DNA from: Balneolaceae bacterium | GTDB taxonomy: Bacteria; Bacteroidota; Rhodothermia; Balneolales; Balneolaceae | Assembly: GCA_006969905.1 (NCBI GenBank) | Contig: CP030887.1 | Span: forward strand, 310,001 to 374,000 | DNA: 64,000 nucleotides | Reading direction: 5' to 3' | Shown here: in pieces, positions 63,336-64,000 of the stretch | Layout: every line of letters begins with the position of its first letter | How positions within the stretch are numbered: position 1 is the first letter of the stretch | Made by a program: the position numbers and the translations under genes | The notes under the pieces: generated by a model | What the model was told of the DNA's origin: nothing | Database searches by the model: none | Seen by the model: only the letters and a program-made list of their open reading frames with translations

Positions 63336-63605
63336 ATGCCTACTCGTGAAGATATCAAACCACAGGTAATACATAAATTAGAAATCAAAACAAATGAAAA
63401 GGACATAAAAGAATCTGATGATCTTACTAATGATTTAAACATGACTGATACCGGCAAAGAGTCTATGAGTGAGCCATACTCGAGGATCACAAAAAAATAC
63501 GACGGTAAATCAATAAGTACGATTGAAGCAAAGAAATTAAAAAGTGTCAAAGAATCCATTGATTTAGTGCACAAAAAATCCAACAAAAAAATGGAAAGGA
63601 AATAA
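63336..63605 (+). CDS. Small charged hypothetical protein
   Basis: The 89-aa product is soluble, rich in Lys, Asp and Ser, and likely disordered (IHKLEIKTNEKDIKESDDLT; YDGKSISTIEAKKLKSVKES). No family is recognised. It ends 2 bp before the next gene, which encodes an exported protein, so the two may be cotranscribed. A ribosome binding site is weak (GGTGAAATG is near). Confidence 0.5.
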   Translation: MPTREDIKPQVIHKLEIKTNEKDIKESDDLTNDLNMTDTGKESMSEPYSRITKKYDGKSISTIEAKKLKSVKESIDLVHKKSNKKMERK

Positions 63606-63607
63606 CT

Positions 63608-64000
63608 ATGAAAATTAAGCTAGCCTTATTGTTTTTGACAGTAATTATATTTTTTGTTTCATCAGAGGTTTTTGCACAATTTGAATATAGCGTTCGTAGA
63701 AGTATTGCTGACAAAAGTGATATAAGCAAACCTGCCCAGTTTAGCTTGAATTTGTCTGAAACAGTAGAAAGTATTCTGGTGGATATTGGAATTTCCGGCA
63801 CGATAGATTTGGGACAAACTTATCTATTATTTTTTAAAGAGCTAACAATAACTCCCGAGTATCACAGAAATACTAATGTGGATAATAAACAACATATATT
63901 TATGGGATCCCTGTCTACTTTGGGACATCCAGATCTTGGATGGGGATTCTCACTTAAGAATCAACTTGTTGTAAGTTTTAAAAAAGACTTTGAAAATGAA
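63608..64000 (+). CDS. Secreted protein, 5' part (open at window end)
   Basis: An uninterrupted frame from ATG 63608 to the edge of the window encodes at least 131 residues. It begins with a clear signal peptide (KIKLALLFLTVIIFFVSSEVFAQ) and the mature part is strand-rich (DIGISGTIDLGQTYLLFFKE, LTITPEYHRNTNVDN). The sequence is AT-rich. The rest lies outside the window, so function cannot be given. Confidence 0.7.
   Translation, partial: MKIKLALLFLTVIIFFVSSEVFAQFEYSVRRSIADKSDISKPAQFSLNLSETVESILVDIGISGTIDLGQTYLLFFKELTITPEYHRNTNVDNKQHIFMGSLSTLGHPDLGWGFSLKNQLVVSFKKDFENE

Overview
The window is a gene-dense chromosomal segment of a Gram-negative, moderately AT-rich heterotroph. Family content points to the Bacteroidota/Balneolota side of the tree: separate SecD and SecF, an OmpA-less set of surface beta-barrel and PASTA proteins, DUF4199, DUF6265 and DUF4097-type proteins, a four-helix-bundle 'S23' gene, many TTG/GTG starts, and class II DAHP synthase. 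A Balneolaceae-like marine or saline bacterium is my best guess, by inference only. No rRNA, tRNA, CRISPR array, integrase or transposase was seen.

Layout. 1-7220 (+): the end of a propeller/beta-barrel surface protein, a secreted protein, a PASTA membrane protein, rpe, phoH, a four-helix-bundle gene bracketed by inverted repeats, a metallo-beta-lactamase-fold hydrolase and purine nucleoside phosphorylase. 7221-7880 is a repeat-rich spacer. 7881-11168 (-): acyl-CoA carboxylase beta subunit and a large acidic protein of unknown role. 11305-13654 (+): ABC ATPase, M29 aminopeptidase, membrane LuxR-type regulator. 13896-18829 (+): an accessory run of small soluble proteins (DUF4199, SRPBCC, DUF1801, AraC regulator, DUF6265, three VOC proteins, AHSA1).

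18830-23044 is the most unusual part. An AT-rich spacer leads into a four-gene cassette: a protein whose C-terminus resembles an ADP-ribosyltransferase fold, a small helical protein, a pyranose-oxidase-like GMC flavoenzyme, and a lectin whose calcium-binding residues match the LecB (PA-IIL) family one for one. None has a visible signal peptide. A sugar-binding lectin tied to a sugar-oxidising flavoenzyme suggests a sugar-targeted oxidase system, which I have not seen described.

23130-31367: small membrane proteins, GNAT, secreted cyanophycinase, then the stress block clpB, degQ/htrA and hsp20 on the minus strand; hsp20 has a textbook sigma-54 promoter. 31661-42596: class II DAHP synthase, a REC-adenylate cyclase, uvrA, secD-secF-STAS with a strong terminator, and purA. 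42597-43077 is a second repeat-bearing spacer. 43078-49345 (-) is a long probable operon (adenosine kinase-like, SemiSWEET, rdgB, Na+/solute symporter, DUF2235, NTF2-like, aminotransferase). 49514-55310: NUDIX, a FAD oxidoreductase/methyltransferase/M20 operon, a DUF4097-like protein with a period-3 leucine repeat, and mnmD. 55322-59015 (-): purF-engB-serA. The right end holds a TPR histidine kinase, OsmC, an MFS transporter and the start of a secreted protein.

Nucleotide metabolism (purA, purF, PNP, adenosine kinase-like, rdgB, NUDIX) and protein quality control/export (clpB, degQ, hsp20, secDF) are the dominant functional themes. A hairpin family with the arms ATCCTGAA/TTCAGGAT occurs four times in the two large spacers, once with a compensatory base change.
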